Shown: piece by piece, positions 40,131-48,958 of the stretch | How the letters are laid out: the number at the start of each line of letters is the position of its first letter | How positions within the stretch are numbered: position 1 is the stretch's first letter | NCBI GenBank assembly: GCA_003142475.1 | Contig: PLMK01000026.1 | Location: 71,299 to 135,298 of the forward strand | Length of the DNA: 64,000 bases | Reading direction: 5' to 3' | Source of the DNA: Ignavibacteriota bacterium | GTDB lineage: Bacteria > Bacteroidota > Ignavibacteria > UBA10030 | Translations under genes and position numbers: made by a program | The notes under the pieces: model-generated | Seen by the model: the letters and a program-made list of their open reading frames with translations, nothing else | Databases searched by the model: none | Told to the model about the DNA's origin: nothing

Positions 40131-41282
40131 TTATTTCTTGCAAACGGTATCCAGCCATTGGAAAACTTCATCCTGCATTTCCCGATTGAAGATATGCCCT
40201 GTATTCCAAAATTTTGTCACAAGCTTATCACCAGCTTTTTGCGAATCCCATATTGTATGCAGCTTTGCATAGCCTTCCTTCACACTTGCCGCTGGAAAGA
40301 GTTTATCCTGTTCCCCATTGAAAAAGAGCATCGGCTTGGGGCAGGCAATACCTGCAACGTCTGCATAGTCGAGATAATTGGCAAGGCCGGGATGCGTGGT
40401 GGTAAACGATGACTGGCCGCGCGTCAGGTTTCCTCCTGGAACTAATAATCCCGTTCGGGTAGCGAACCAGCAAATTGATACACTTCCTGTAATCCGATCC
40501 GAGAGTGCTGCGAGCTGCCAGGCACGGAATGAGCCCATGGAAAATCCCAACGCGATAACTTTTGTGGAATCCACTTGAGGCCGCGTTGAAAGAAAGTCAG
40601 CTGCATTTATATCCTCCCATGCAATCAATCCGGCGTACGACATTCCCATGTTCGATAAATTGGATGCAATCGCTTGCTGACCTTCGTATCCACCGCCGCC
40701 ACGATCCGACCAATTAAGCGCATCAGTAGCGAAACAAACATATCCTCGTTTTGCGAGCTCATCGCCAACAAATCTACCGCCATAGTTTTTATCCACCCAC
40801 TCACGCGCTGATTGCATATGTCTTAAACTATCTGCAAATGGCTCTACCATCTTTTCTTTACCGATGTCGAACTTTGCACCATGATCATGCAAGAGCAGGA
40901 CAGCGGGGAACGGCCCCTTCCCTTTTGGTACAAGAAGATATCCGAGCACACGGCTATCAGCAGTGATATTGAGAACTATTTTACGCGCGACATAACTACC
41001 CCGATCTTGTTCTGCAATCACGACCGGATGATATGGGATGGATGGTGGCCGGCTTAATAAACATTCCATCACTTTGGACCGCGCAGTCGTACGCCACGAA
41101 TTAAAATCATTGAAATTTCCCGATAACCATGAGAACGGATATTTCAATCGTTCTTGAATAATATTATAGAAAGAAGGAAGATTATCATGAATGACATTGG
41201 TTTGATATGTTGAGTCTTCTCCGTTTTGAGAATGGGCAAACCAAGGAAGAAGAATCCACATAAAGAGGAGAAGCTTTTTCAT
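40131..41282 (-). CDS. Secreted alpha/beta hydrolase (dienelactone hydrolase/acetyl xylan esterase-like)
   Basis: Signal peptide MKKLLLFMWILLPWFAHSQ; GPFPAVLLLHDHGA, IALGFSMGSFRAW nucleophile elbow; C-terminal His (GHIF). Confidence 0.85.
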   Translation of the reverse strand: MKKLLLFMWILLPWFAHSQNGEDSTYQTNVIHDNLPSFYNIIQERLKYPFSWLSGNFNDFNSWRTTARSKVMECLLSRPPSIPYHPVVIAEQDRGSYVARKIVLNITADSRVLGYLLVPKGKGPFPAVLLLHDHGAKFDIGKEKMVEPFADSLRHMQSAREWVDKNYGGRFVGDELAKRGYVCFATDALNWSDRGGGGYEGQQAIASNLSNMGMSYAGLIAWEDINAADFLSTRPQVDSTKVIALGFSMGSFRAWQLAALSDRITGSVSICWFATRTGLLVPGGNLTRGQSSFTTTHPGLANYLDYADVAGIACPKPMLFFNGEQDKLFPAASVKEGYAKLHTIWDSQKAGDKLVTKFWNTGHIFNREMQDEVFQWLDTVCKK

Positions 41283-41525
41283 ATGAAAAATCTCAATACT
41301 ATAATTGGGAGCATAAAAGTGCTTACGAATTATCTTTCTAAACGCGTTGAATGTGTTCCTCAAAAAATGTCATCTTCAAAACAAGTGCTGGGATATGATG
41401 TTATTCCCTTATTTAAATATAATGTAGCTGGAGCGTTTCCTAAACGCAAGTTGGTTTTTGCTCCTTTTTTTCTGCACTTTATTAGTACCATTTTATCGAT
41501 TTCACTTTCTAGAGGATTCTATTTC

Positions 41526-42617
41526 ATGAACAACTCACATATTCTCCATCTCTGCTTCAAGACGTTTGTTTTTCTTTTTCTGATTTTTATTCCACTTTGG
41601 GCTCAAGAAAGACAATCTGTCGACTCTCTCATGAAGCAGATCGACAAAAAATTTGAAGCTCTCAACCATCGTCTCGATCAATTAGATAAAGCTGTTGATG
41701 ATGTGCAATGGTATAACAAAGTCGGCGATATTGCCAGCATCGACAAAGTTTTCATCGTCGGACCGCCTCCAGCAAAAGCAAAGGATTCTACAGCAAGAGG
41801 GGCATGGAACCCGGTGAAGTTCTGGGCATATGTTTTCATTCCACAAAAACTAGACAGGAATAAAAAATATCCCATGTTGGTTTTACCACACGGCGGTGTG
41901 CATGGCGATTTTACGACTTATCATACACACATCATCCGCGAAATGATGGCGCAGGGTTATATTGTTGTAGCACCGGAATATCGCGGCAGTACAGGGTACG
42001 GGAAGGATTTCTACGAACGGATCGACTACGGCGGGCGCGAAGTCGAAGATAATCATGCAGCGCGCGATTGGATGGTAGAAAATTGCAGGTTTGTCGATAG
42101 TACCCGCATTGGTGCCATCGGATGGAGTCATGGAGGATTAATTACATTGCTGGATATCTTTGAACATCCGAATACCTATCAGGTTGCTTTTGCCGGTGTA
42201 CCGGTAAGTGATCTTGTAATGCGGATGGGATACTATGATGATGACTATCGAAAAGATTTTTATGCCAAATATCACATTGGAAAAACCGTGAGTGAAGATT
42301 CTACAGAATACCTGAGACGTTCTCCAGTGACCTACGTAAATAAGTTGAGAACACCATTATTGATCCACACCAACACCAACGATGACGACGTGCACGTTGA
42401 AGAAGTAAAGCATCTTATCGAGGATCTGAAGGCAGCAGGAAAAAAGTTCGATTTTGAGATTTTCCAGGAAGCTCCCGGCGGACACAGCTTTGACCGCATC
42501 GACACGAAGCTGGCGAAGCAGATACGCATGAAGATCTACAAATTTCTTGCTCAATACCTGAATCCACCACACCAATTTAAGTCTTTAGCCGACTTAGAGA
42601 AGGCAGGATATAAATAA
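41526..42617 (+). CDS. Secreted prolyl-oligopeptidase-like (S9) alpha/beta hydrolase
   Basis: YPMLVLPHGGVHG...APEYRGSTGYGKDFYERIDYGGREVED...IGAIGWSHGGLITL...LIHTNTNDDDVHVEEV; signal peptide start at 41526. Confidence 0.88.
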   Translation: MNNSHILHLCFKTFVFLFLIFIPLWAQERQSVDSLMKQIDKKFEALNHRLDQLDKAVDDVQWYNKVGDIASIDKVFIVGPPPAKAKDSTARGAWNPVKFWAYVFIPQKLDRNKKYPMLVLPHGGVHGDFTTYHTHIIREMMAQGYIVVAPEYRGSTGYGKDFYERIDYGGREVEDNHAARDWMVENCRFVDSTRIGAIGWSHGGLITLLDIFEHPNTYQVAFAGVPVSDLVMRMGYYDDDYRKDFYAKYHIGKTVSEDSTEYLRRSPVTYVNKLRTPLLIHTNTNDDDVHVEEVKHLIEDLKAAGKKFDFEIFQEAPGGHSFDRIDTKLAKQIRMKIYKFLAQYLNPPHQFKSLADLEKAGYK

Positions 42618-42694
42618 ACCACACGTTAAAAATATTGAAAGATACGCAATTCTACTTTTGTTCTCCCTAAAAAAGCAGTACTTTACACATGGTC

Positions 42695-42720
42695 AAACGC
42701 AGGTTCGTCCTGCGTTTTTA
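42695..42720 (+). terminator. Intrinsic terminator after the S9 hydrolase gene
   Basis: AAACGCAGG-TTCGT-CCTGCGTTT followed by TTTATTTTT. Confidence 0.8.
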
Positions 42721-42748
42721 TTTTTCACATAACTTAAAAGGACAATTC

Positions 42749-43438
42749 ATGAAAAAGCTTATCGCAGTCGCTCTTATGCTGGGGTTGTGCGGAGGTGCTG
42801 TTCTAGCGCAAAAAAAAGAAACACCCAAAACACAAAAAGAGAAAGTGAGTTACAGCATTGGTGTCAATATTGGAAAAAACATGAAAACGCAAGGACTAGA
42901 AGTCGAGTCTGGATTTCTCACACAAGGAATAAAGGACGGACTCAGTAACGCAAAAACTGCAATGAGCGATAAAGATATGGATGCAACGATGAAAAAATTT
43001 CAGGAGGAAATGACAACCAAGATGCAAGCGAAACAAAAAACCGATGGCGATAAAAATAAAAAAGAAGGCGAAGCGTTCCTTGCGGCAAACAAGAAAAAGG
43101 AAGGTATAATAACACTGCCCAGTGGATTACAATATAAGATTTTAAAAGCAGGTGACGGTGCAAAACCTACAGCGAGCCAAACAGTAAAATGTAATTACCG
43201 AGGAACACTTATAGATGGAAAGGAATTCGACAGTTCATATAAACGTGGCGAACCAACAGAATTTCCTGTCGGACAAGTGATCAAAGGATGGACTGAAGCT
43301 CTGCAGCTTATGCCAGTAGGATCAAAATGGCAGCTCTTCATCCCGTCCGATCTTGCCTATGGTCCAAATGGTGCTGGACAAATGATCGGTCCAAATGCTA
43401 CACTGATTTTTGAAATCGAACTGATTTCTATTAAATGA
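42749..43438 (+). CDS. FKBP-type peptidyl-prolyl isomerase (Mip/FkpA-like)
   Basis: N-terminal FKBP_N (KVSYSIGVNIGKNMKTQGLEVE...), C-terminal LPSGLQYKILKAGDGAKPTASQTVKCNYRGTLIDGKEFDSSYKRGEPTEFPVGQVIKGW; start after the terminator. Confidence 0.95.
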   Translation: MKKLIAVALMLGLCGGAVLAQKKETPKTQKEKVSYSIGVNIGKNMKTQGLEVESGFLTQGIKDGLSNAKTAMSDKDMDATMKKFQEEMTTKMQAKQKTDGDKNKKEGEAFLAANKKKEGIITLPSGLQYKILKAGDGAKPTASQTVKCNYRGTLIDGKEFDSSYKRGEPTEFPVGQVIKGWTEALQLMPVGSKWQLFIPSDLAYGPNGAGQMIGPNATLIFEIELISIK

Positions 43439-43447
43439 TTATATTTA

Positions 43448-43469
43448 GGGGCGAGGCATGCCTCGCCCC
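43448..43469. repeat. Perfect 22-bp GC palindrome (REP-like)
   Basis: GGGGCGAGGCA|TGCCTCGCCCC, 9 bp after the FKBP stop. Confidence 0.9.
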
Positions 43470-43483
43470 ATTGCATAACTTCT

Positions 43484-44155
43484 ATGGAACCTCTGCATCA
43501 AATCATCGACTTTGTTCTTCATATAGACAGATATTTATCTGTTCTATGTGCCATGTATGGAATGTGGATATATGCGATCCTGTTTCTCATAATCTTCTGT
43601 GAAACTGGTTTAGTAGTAACACCATTTTTACCAGGTGATTCACTTCTATTTGTCATCGGTTCCTTAGCAGCCATTGGCGCGTTGCATGTAGAATATGCTA
43701 TTCCATTGTTAATAGTGGCTGTGCTTTCAGGAGATAATACGAACTATTGGATTGGAAGAAAAATTGGTCCAAAGGTTTTCAGTCAGGATAAATCACGTCT
43801 CTTCAATAAAGAGTATCTCGATCGCACACATCGTTTTTATGACAAGCATGGAAAGGTAACGGTAATCTTAGCGCGGTTTCTTCCTATTATTCGTACTTTT
43901 GCTCCTTTCGTTGCTGGTATAGGACGCATGACATATCGTACGTTTTTACTCTTTAGTGTGATTGGCGCAATGTTATGGGTAAACTTGTTTGTACTTGTCG
44001 GTTATTTCTTCGGAAATATTCCGTTCATCAAACAGAACTTCTCAATCGTAATTATTGCACTTGTATTAATTCCGGGAATACCAGCGCTAATCGAATTTAT
44101 TCGCCACATTATAGAACGAAGAAAAAGAAATCCGACTGCCAATATTAACGATTAA
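43484..44155 (+). CDS. DedA-family (SNARE-associated) membrane protein
   Basis: FCETGLVVTPFLPGDSLLFVIGSLAA...GDNTNYWIGRKIG...ARFLPIIRTFAPFVAGIGRM. Confidence 0.95.
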   Translation: MEPLHQIIDFVLHIDRYLSVLCAMYGMWIYAILFLIIFCETGLVVTPFLPGDSLLFVIGSLAAIGALHVEYAIPLLIVAVLSGDNTNYWIGRKIGPKVFSQDKSRLFNKEYLDRTHRFYDKHGKVTVILARFLPIIRTFAPFVAGIGRMTYRTFLLFSVIGAMLWVNLFVLVGYFFGNIPFIKQNFSIVIIALVLIPGIPALIEFIRHIIERRKRNPTANIND

Positions 44156-44157
44156 GA

Positions 44158-44706
44158 TCAAAGAAAATGCCTTACATCAGTTGCGATCATACCTGCTTTT
44201 TTTGCCGCTTCTAACCCAGGGTTACCATCTTCAAACACCTATCAAAGATTTTGTGAGACACCAAGACGAGCAGTGACTTCCAAAAAGATGTCAGGGAAAG
44301 GTTTAGGTCTGATGCTACCATCTGCAGTGAGAATTATATTAAAGTATTCTTAAATTCCAAGGGTTTCCAACTGGATGTATACGTTTTCACTTATACCTTG
44401 TGAAGCAACGGCCATTGGCAACAAACCTTTATATCGCAAAACGATATCAACAATAGATTTGATTGGTTAAAATTCATCACGCTGATTCTTGAAGAAGGTA
44501 TGCTATTGTCTCGATAGCAATAATGCTATTGAGCAGAGTTACACTTTGTTTATTACATAATTCACTAAAAGTCTCTACCTGCATTCTCTTTCGGTAATAA
44601 AAGGAATTCGTAATCCCAAACAGTTCCATTCCTTGTTACAGCACATTCCCCTGCCATCATTTACAATGGCATAGAATAGATCAAAGTACCATCAAAATTT
44701 AAAATC
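44158..44706 (-). pseudogene. Decayed HAD-superfamily hydrolase (beta-phosphoglucomutase-like)
   Basis: Minus-strand fragments across frames: NFDGTLIYSMPL (motif I), MAVASQGISENVYIQLETLGI (motif II), RPKPFPDIFLEVTARLGVSQNL**VFEDGNPGLEAAKKAGMIATDVRHFL* (motifs III/IV with two in-frame stops). Confidence 0.85.
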
Positions 44707-44746
44707 TTTGACCTACTCGGAGACTTCGATATTCATTATAGCATAT

Positions 44747-46228
44747 TTACGCAAAAGGATTTTCAGTCGGATACATCATACCTTTAGGCTGATTAAAGGA
44801 GACTTCTTTAATACCAAGCATTTTACTGGCGGCAAAAAGTGTCTTACCAGCATGCTTAAATGCAACCGCCGTGTGATGAGGAAAATGTTTCTCAATAAGC
44901 ACATGGCGATAAAATCTTCCCATCTCGTTTATTGCAAACACACCTATCGATCCGAAAGATTTTGGGTTCACCTTTAACACTTCACCGTTTGCAACGTACG
45001 CACATATCTTTGCATCGGCTGTGGATTGCGCACGGAAGATGGCAATCTGTCCAGCTTTGATCTGCCCTTCCAGCGTACCACGAGTCACATTTGGTTTCTT
45101 GCCCGTTTCCTGTAAACGATGCATAATCAATTGATACTGCATAACCGGCTTTATCATACACGATGAAGAAGTGTTTCCACAATGGAATCCCATCCAAAGA
45201 TCGGTCAAATCGTATGTACCAATCTCTTTCTTATTTTCTTTATACATATCTTTTGGAACAGTATTATTAATGTCTAAAATAGTCGGTGGCAGTTCGGTTG
45301 CACAGACAACCATGTATTCGCTCAAAGCTCCGTAAATGTCTGTTTCACATGCAACCGGTATTCCTTTTGAAGCCAAGCGTGAATTCAGATAGCAAGGTAC
45401 ATGACCAAAGTATTTCTCGAAAGCAGGCCAACATTTATTGGCAAACGCGGCATAGGTCGACGTTCCAAGGTTCGCATGCATGAATTTTTCGAGGGCAAAT
45501 TCGTACTGGGCAAGTTTTTCCAACAAATCGGGATACGTATTTCCCTTCCCGAGTTCTTTGCCCATTTCAGCGACAATCCGTTTTATTTCCGGATTTCCCT
45601 TTTCTGCCTGGACGATATCCAGAAGGTCAAGCTCGCTGTTCTCCATAATTTCAACACCGAGGTCATACAGAGGCTGGATGGGGGCATTACACGCCAAGAA
45701 GTCAAACGGACGCGGTCCGAATGACATAATTTTCAAATTCCGAACACCAATGACCGTACGAGCAATCGGAATAAAATCGGCAATCATCGTCGCTATGTCC
45801 TTCGCATCGCCGATTGGATATTCTGGAATGTATGGATTTAATCGGCGTAATCCGATATTATAGGATGCGTTCAACATGCCACAATATGCATCACCGCGAC
45901 CATTGATTAAATCTTTCCCAGTATCTTCTGCAGCAGCAGCAAACATCACAGGCCCATCAAATTTTTCAGTCAGCATGGTTGTCGGTCCCTCAGGGCCGAA
46001 GTTGCCAAGATAAATTACCAGTGCATTGACTCCATTTTTCCTTATTTCATTGAGCGCTTTTAAAACATCGCGTTCGTTCTCAATAATCGTTTCGATTTCA
46101 ACAACAGGCATCTTATTTTCCTTGCAAGCAGCAATAACGTTTTTGCGGCGTTTGCGAGAGAGTTCAATAGGGAAACAATCACGGCTTACTGCAATAACAC
46201 CTAAATTGACTACTGGAATATTTTGCAT
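44747..46228 (-). CDS. L-fucose/L-arabinose isomerase-family protein
   Basis: NLGVIAVSRDCFPIELS...VIYLGNFGPEGPTT...GFHCGNTSSSCM...; downstream of araD in an arabinose cluster; start at MQNIPVV. Confidence 0.85.
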   Translation of the reverse strand: MQNIPVVNLGVIAVSRDCFPIELSRKRRKNVIAACKENKMPVVEIETIIENERDVLKALNEIRKNGVNALVIYLGNFGPEGPTTMLTEKFDGPVMFAAAAEDTGKDLINGRGDAYCGMLNASYNIGLRRLNPYIPEYPIGDAKDIATMIADFIPIARTVIGVRNLKIMSFGPRPFDFLACNAPIQPLYDLGVEIMENSELDLLDIVQAEKGNPEIKRIVAEMGKELGKGNTYPDLLEKLAQYEFALEKFMHANLGTSTYAAFANKCWPAFEKYFGHVPCYLNSRLASKGIPVACETDIYGALSEYMVVCATELPPTILDINNTVPKDMYKENKKEIGTYDLTDLWMGFHCGNTSSSCMIKPVMQYQLIMHRLQETGKKPNVTRGTLEGQIKAGQIAIFRAQSTADAKICAYVANGEVLKVNPKSFGSIGVFAINEMGRFYRHVLIEKHFPHHTAVAFKHAGKTLFAASKMLGIKEVSFNQPKGMMYPTENPFA

Positions 46229-46241
46229 AAATATCACTCCT

Positions 46242-46937
46242 TTATTTTGATTTTTGGCCGTAATAAGCACTCGGTCCATGTTTTCTTTGAAAATGTTTTT
46301 CTTGAACAAATGATGGAAGCTGATGAATATCGGGATTCAACTGCAATGAACCCATTGCCATCTGCGCTACTTGTTCTAGTATTAAAATATTTTTCATCGC
46401 ATCATCTGCACTTGCCCCCCATGCAAATGGTGCATGTCCTCCTACTAATACGGCAGGCATAGTTCCCGGATCAAGCGATTTGAACCGTTCAACAATAACT
46501 GAACCGGTATTCTCTTCATACTTGCTCTCAACTTCTTTTTTTGTCAGGAATCGAGTAACAGGAATAGGGCCGTTGAAATAATCGGCGTGCGTTGTGCCAA
46601 AACAAGGTATTTCTTTACAAGCCTGGGCAAACATTGTTGCAAACATACTATGTGCATGCGCAATTCCACCGATGGAAGAAAAATTCTTGTATAATCGGAG
46701 ATGCGTTGGTAAATCTGAAGATGGACGAAGTTTCCCTTCTACAATCTTTCCATCGAAATCCACGACGATCATATCAGCAGGCTTCATGACTTCATAATCA
46801 ACGCCACTCGGTTTAATAACTATATATCCATCAGCACGGCTGATACCGCTGACATTTCCCCAAGTGAGTATCACAAGGTGATTCCGCAACAAATCAATAT
46901 TTGCTTGAAAGACTTCTTCTCTCAATTGTTTGAGCAT
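46242..46937 (-). CDS. araD: L-ribulose-5-phosphate 4-epimerase
   Basis: LREEVFQANIDLLRNHLVILTWGNVSGISR...VIKPSGVDYE...PSSDLPTHLRLYKNF...GIAHAHSMFAT...GTTHADYF. Confidence 0.96.
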   Translation of the reverse strand: MLKQLREEVFQANIDLLRNHLVILTWGNVSGISRADGYIVIKPSGVDYEVMKPADMIVVDFDGKIVEGKLRPSSDLPTHLRLYKNFSSIGGIAHAHSMFATMFAQACKEIPCFGTTHADYFNGPIPVTRFLTKKEVESKYEENTGSVIVERFKSLDPGTMPAVLVGGHAPFAWGASADDAMKNILILEQVAQMAMGSLQLNPDIHQLPSFVQEKHFQRKHGPSAYYGQKSK

Positions 46938-46938
46938 T

Positions 46939-48900
46939 TTAGTTCCTCGGCAACCATACTTTCATAGTCCCTGCACCACGATTCGACCAGGCATAATAGG
47001 GAACTGCAGTAAATATCCTTGTTGTAAGACCATCTTTAGTTGGAATATTACCCGATATGATATTTACTCCTTGGAGTAAATCATTCCGCTTTTCCACTTT
47101 TAATGTTGCATCATCAGGCAGAGTAAGGTTGTCTAATTGATTATTGTTGTCTATTCCTTCTACACAATACACTATAGGTCCATATTCAAGTGCAATCAGA
47201 TTTTCATCGTCTTTAATTCTTTTGTTAGCAATGACTCTCCGAATGTACATAGGAAGGCTAATATTAATGCTGTCCCCCAATTCCCATCTCCTAGTAATTA
47301 CGGCATATCCATGATCGATATAATAATTTGATTTTTCGCCGTTTACAGCAAGAATGATGTCGCTGCTTATGGTATCAGTATATGTATATAGGCTACTTGG
47401 CAGAACTTTATTCTGTGCCCAACCGGGTATCCTAAGCTTTAAAGTAAATTGTTCGCTTATTTTTGGTTTAATTTTTATTTTTACTTCCCCCCGCCATGGG
47501 AAATCAGTCTGTTGCTCAATTATAATATTTTTATTTTCTAGGTTCACCGTTGCAGCACTTGATGCATAAAGATTAACATATAAAGTATCTTTTTGTACAG
47601 CATATATCAAACCCGGTAAAGAAGGAATAAAACGGATAAGGTTCGTAGGACAACACGAGCAATCGAACCATGGTTGACGAGTTCCCGCGCCGCAATTAAA
47701 TTGGAATTTACTATTTGCTTCAAGTGGATTCACATAAAAAAAGTTTTTACCATCGAGTGATAACCCGGAAATTAGTCCATTGTATAGTGTACGTTCAATT
47801 ATATCAAAATACTTCGCGTCCCCTGTAAGCATGAACAAACGATTGTTCCAATAGACATCGCCTATCGATGCACAGGTTTCGTTATATGCTTTCAGGTTTG
47901 GAAGCTCATAATCACTCCCTAACGACTCGCCATTATGCTTAGCGCCGATACCGCCGGTAAGAGACATTTTTTTCTCTACCATATTTTCCCAGATATCGAA
48001 GACCGCCTTCAGGTACGTTGAATCATCATACATCGCACCAACATCAGTCATGCCGGCATACATATAGACTGCCCGCACTGCATGTCCAACAATTTCATGT
48101 TGTTGAATAACAGGTTTATGATCTTGACTATATTCACCATAGAGATGATGCGTGGTTGAATCGCCTCTCCAATCAAGAAAGTTTTTGGCAAGTTCTAAAT
48201 ATTTTTTATTGTGAGTAACACGAAAAAGTTTTATCAGTCCTGTTTCAACGATTTGATGACCTGGCGGTATTGTCAGCTTACCAACACCAAAACTGCTTAC
48301 TAATAAATCAGCATTTTTGATCGCTATATCAAGGAAATTTCGTTTGCCCGTGGCGGCATAATGCGCTACCGCAGCTTCAAACAGATGGCCGCTGTTATAG
48401 AGTTCATGACTGTCGCAGGTACCAGTCCATCGTTTCCCGGTTTTCTCTACCCAAGGTGCGGGAGGATGTGTCGGATCAATCGTGAACCAAGTCGTAATAT
48501 AGCCATCAGATTCCTGACCGATTTTTATAAGATCAATGACTGAATCAAGATACACATCCAGCTTCTTGTTCGGTGTGCTGATTAAAGAGTTTGAAGCGCC
48601 TTCGATGATTTTATATAAATCAGTATCATCGAACGGCATTTTCCCCCGAGTTTTTCCGCGCATTTTTCCACCGGCAATCAGGAAATTTTCCATCCGTCCT
48701 TCTTGCCGACATTTATCAAAACCCAAAGCAATGGTGATATTTTGTACAGTCTGGATTTTAGGTAGCCAAAAGTTGTCGGAAACCTTTACTTTGTTAATAT
48801 CCACCATCGAAATAGGATAATCCGCATACTTTTTTTGCTGTCCATAACATTGTGCAAAAAATAAAAATACAAAGAAATAAAAAACCAATAATTTCTTCAT
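46939..48900 (-). CDS. GH127-family beta-L-arabinofuranosidase (DUF1680)
   Basis: Signal peptide; KVKVSDNFWLPK...NETCASIGDVYWNNRLF...WFDCSCCPTNLIRFI (catalytic Cys/Glu context). Confidence 0.92.
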   Translation of the reverse strand: MKKLLVFYFFVFLFFAQCYGQQKKYADYPISMVDINKVKVSDNFWLPKIQTVQNITIALGFDKCRQEGRMENFLIAGGKMRGKTRGKMPFDDTDLYKIIEGASNSLISTPNKKLDVYLDSVIDLIKIGQESDGYITTWFTIDPTHPPAPWVEKTGKRWTGTCDSHELYNSGHLFEAAVAHYAATGKRNFLDIAIKNADLLVSSFGVGKLTIPPGHQIVETGLIKLFRVTHNKKYLELAKNFLDWRGDSTTHHLYGEYSQDHKPVIQQHEIVGHAVRAVYMYAGMTDVGAMYDDSTYLKAVFDIWENMVEKKMSLTGGIGAKHNGESLGSDYELPNLKAYNETCASIGDVYWNNRLFMLTGDAKYFDIIERTLYNGLISGLSLDGKNFFYVNPLEANSKFQFNCGAGTRQPWFDCSCCPTNLIRFIPSLPGLIYAVQKDTLYVNLYASSAATVNLENKNIIIEQQTDFPWRGEVKIKIKPKISEQFTLKLRIPGWAQNKVLPSSLYTYTDTISSDIILAVNGEKSNYYIDHGYAVITRRWELGDSINISLPMYIRRVIANKRIKDDENLIALEYGPIVYCVEGIDNNNQLDNLTLPDDATLKVEKRNDLLQGVNIISGNIPTKDGLTTRIFTAVPYYAWSNRGAGTMKVWLPRN

Positions 48901-48958
48901 GCTATTTGACTCAGGGTAAACAAATAATCAGTATGCATACGTCATCAATTGATGACTT

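Noticed and set aside
41226-41525. Apparent overlap of divergent ORFs 40131-41363 (-) and 41226-42617 (+)
   Set aside because: Both are N-terminal over-extensions; signal-peptide starts at 41282 (-) and 41526 (+) leave a normal divergent intergenic region
42689-42748. N-terminal extension of the FKBP ORF
   Set aside because: It would read through a clear intrinsic terminator (42695-42720); the signal peptide begins at ATG 42749
44500-44540. Hairpin CTCGATAGCAATAATGCTATTGAG
   Set aside because: Falls inside the decayed HAD gene; more likely a chance inverted repeat than a regulatory element
45480-45863. 127-aa plus-strand ORF
   Set aside because: Antisense to the isomerase gene, no RBS or domain
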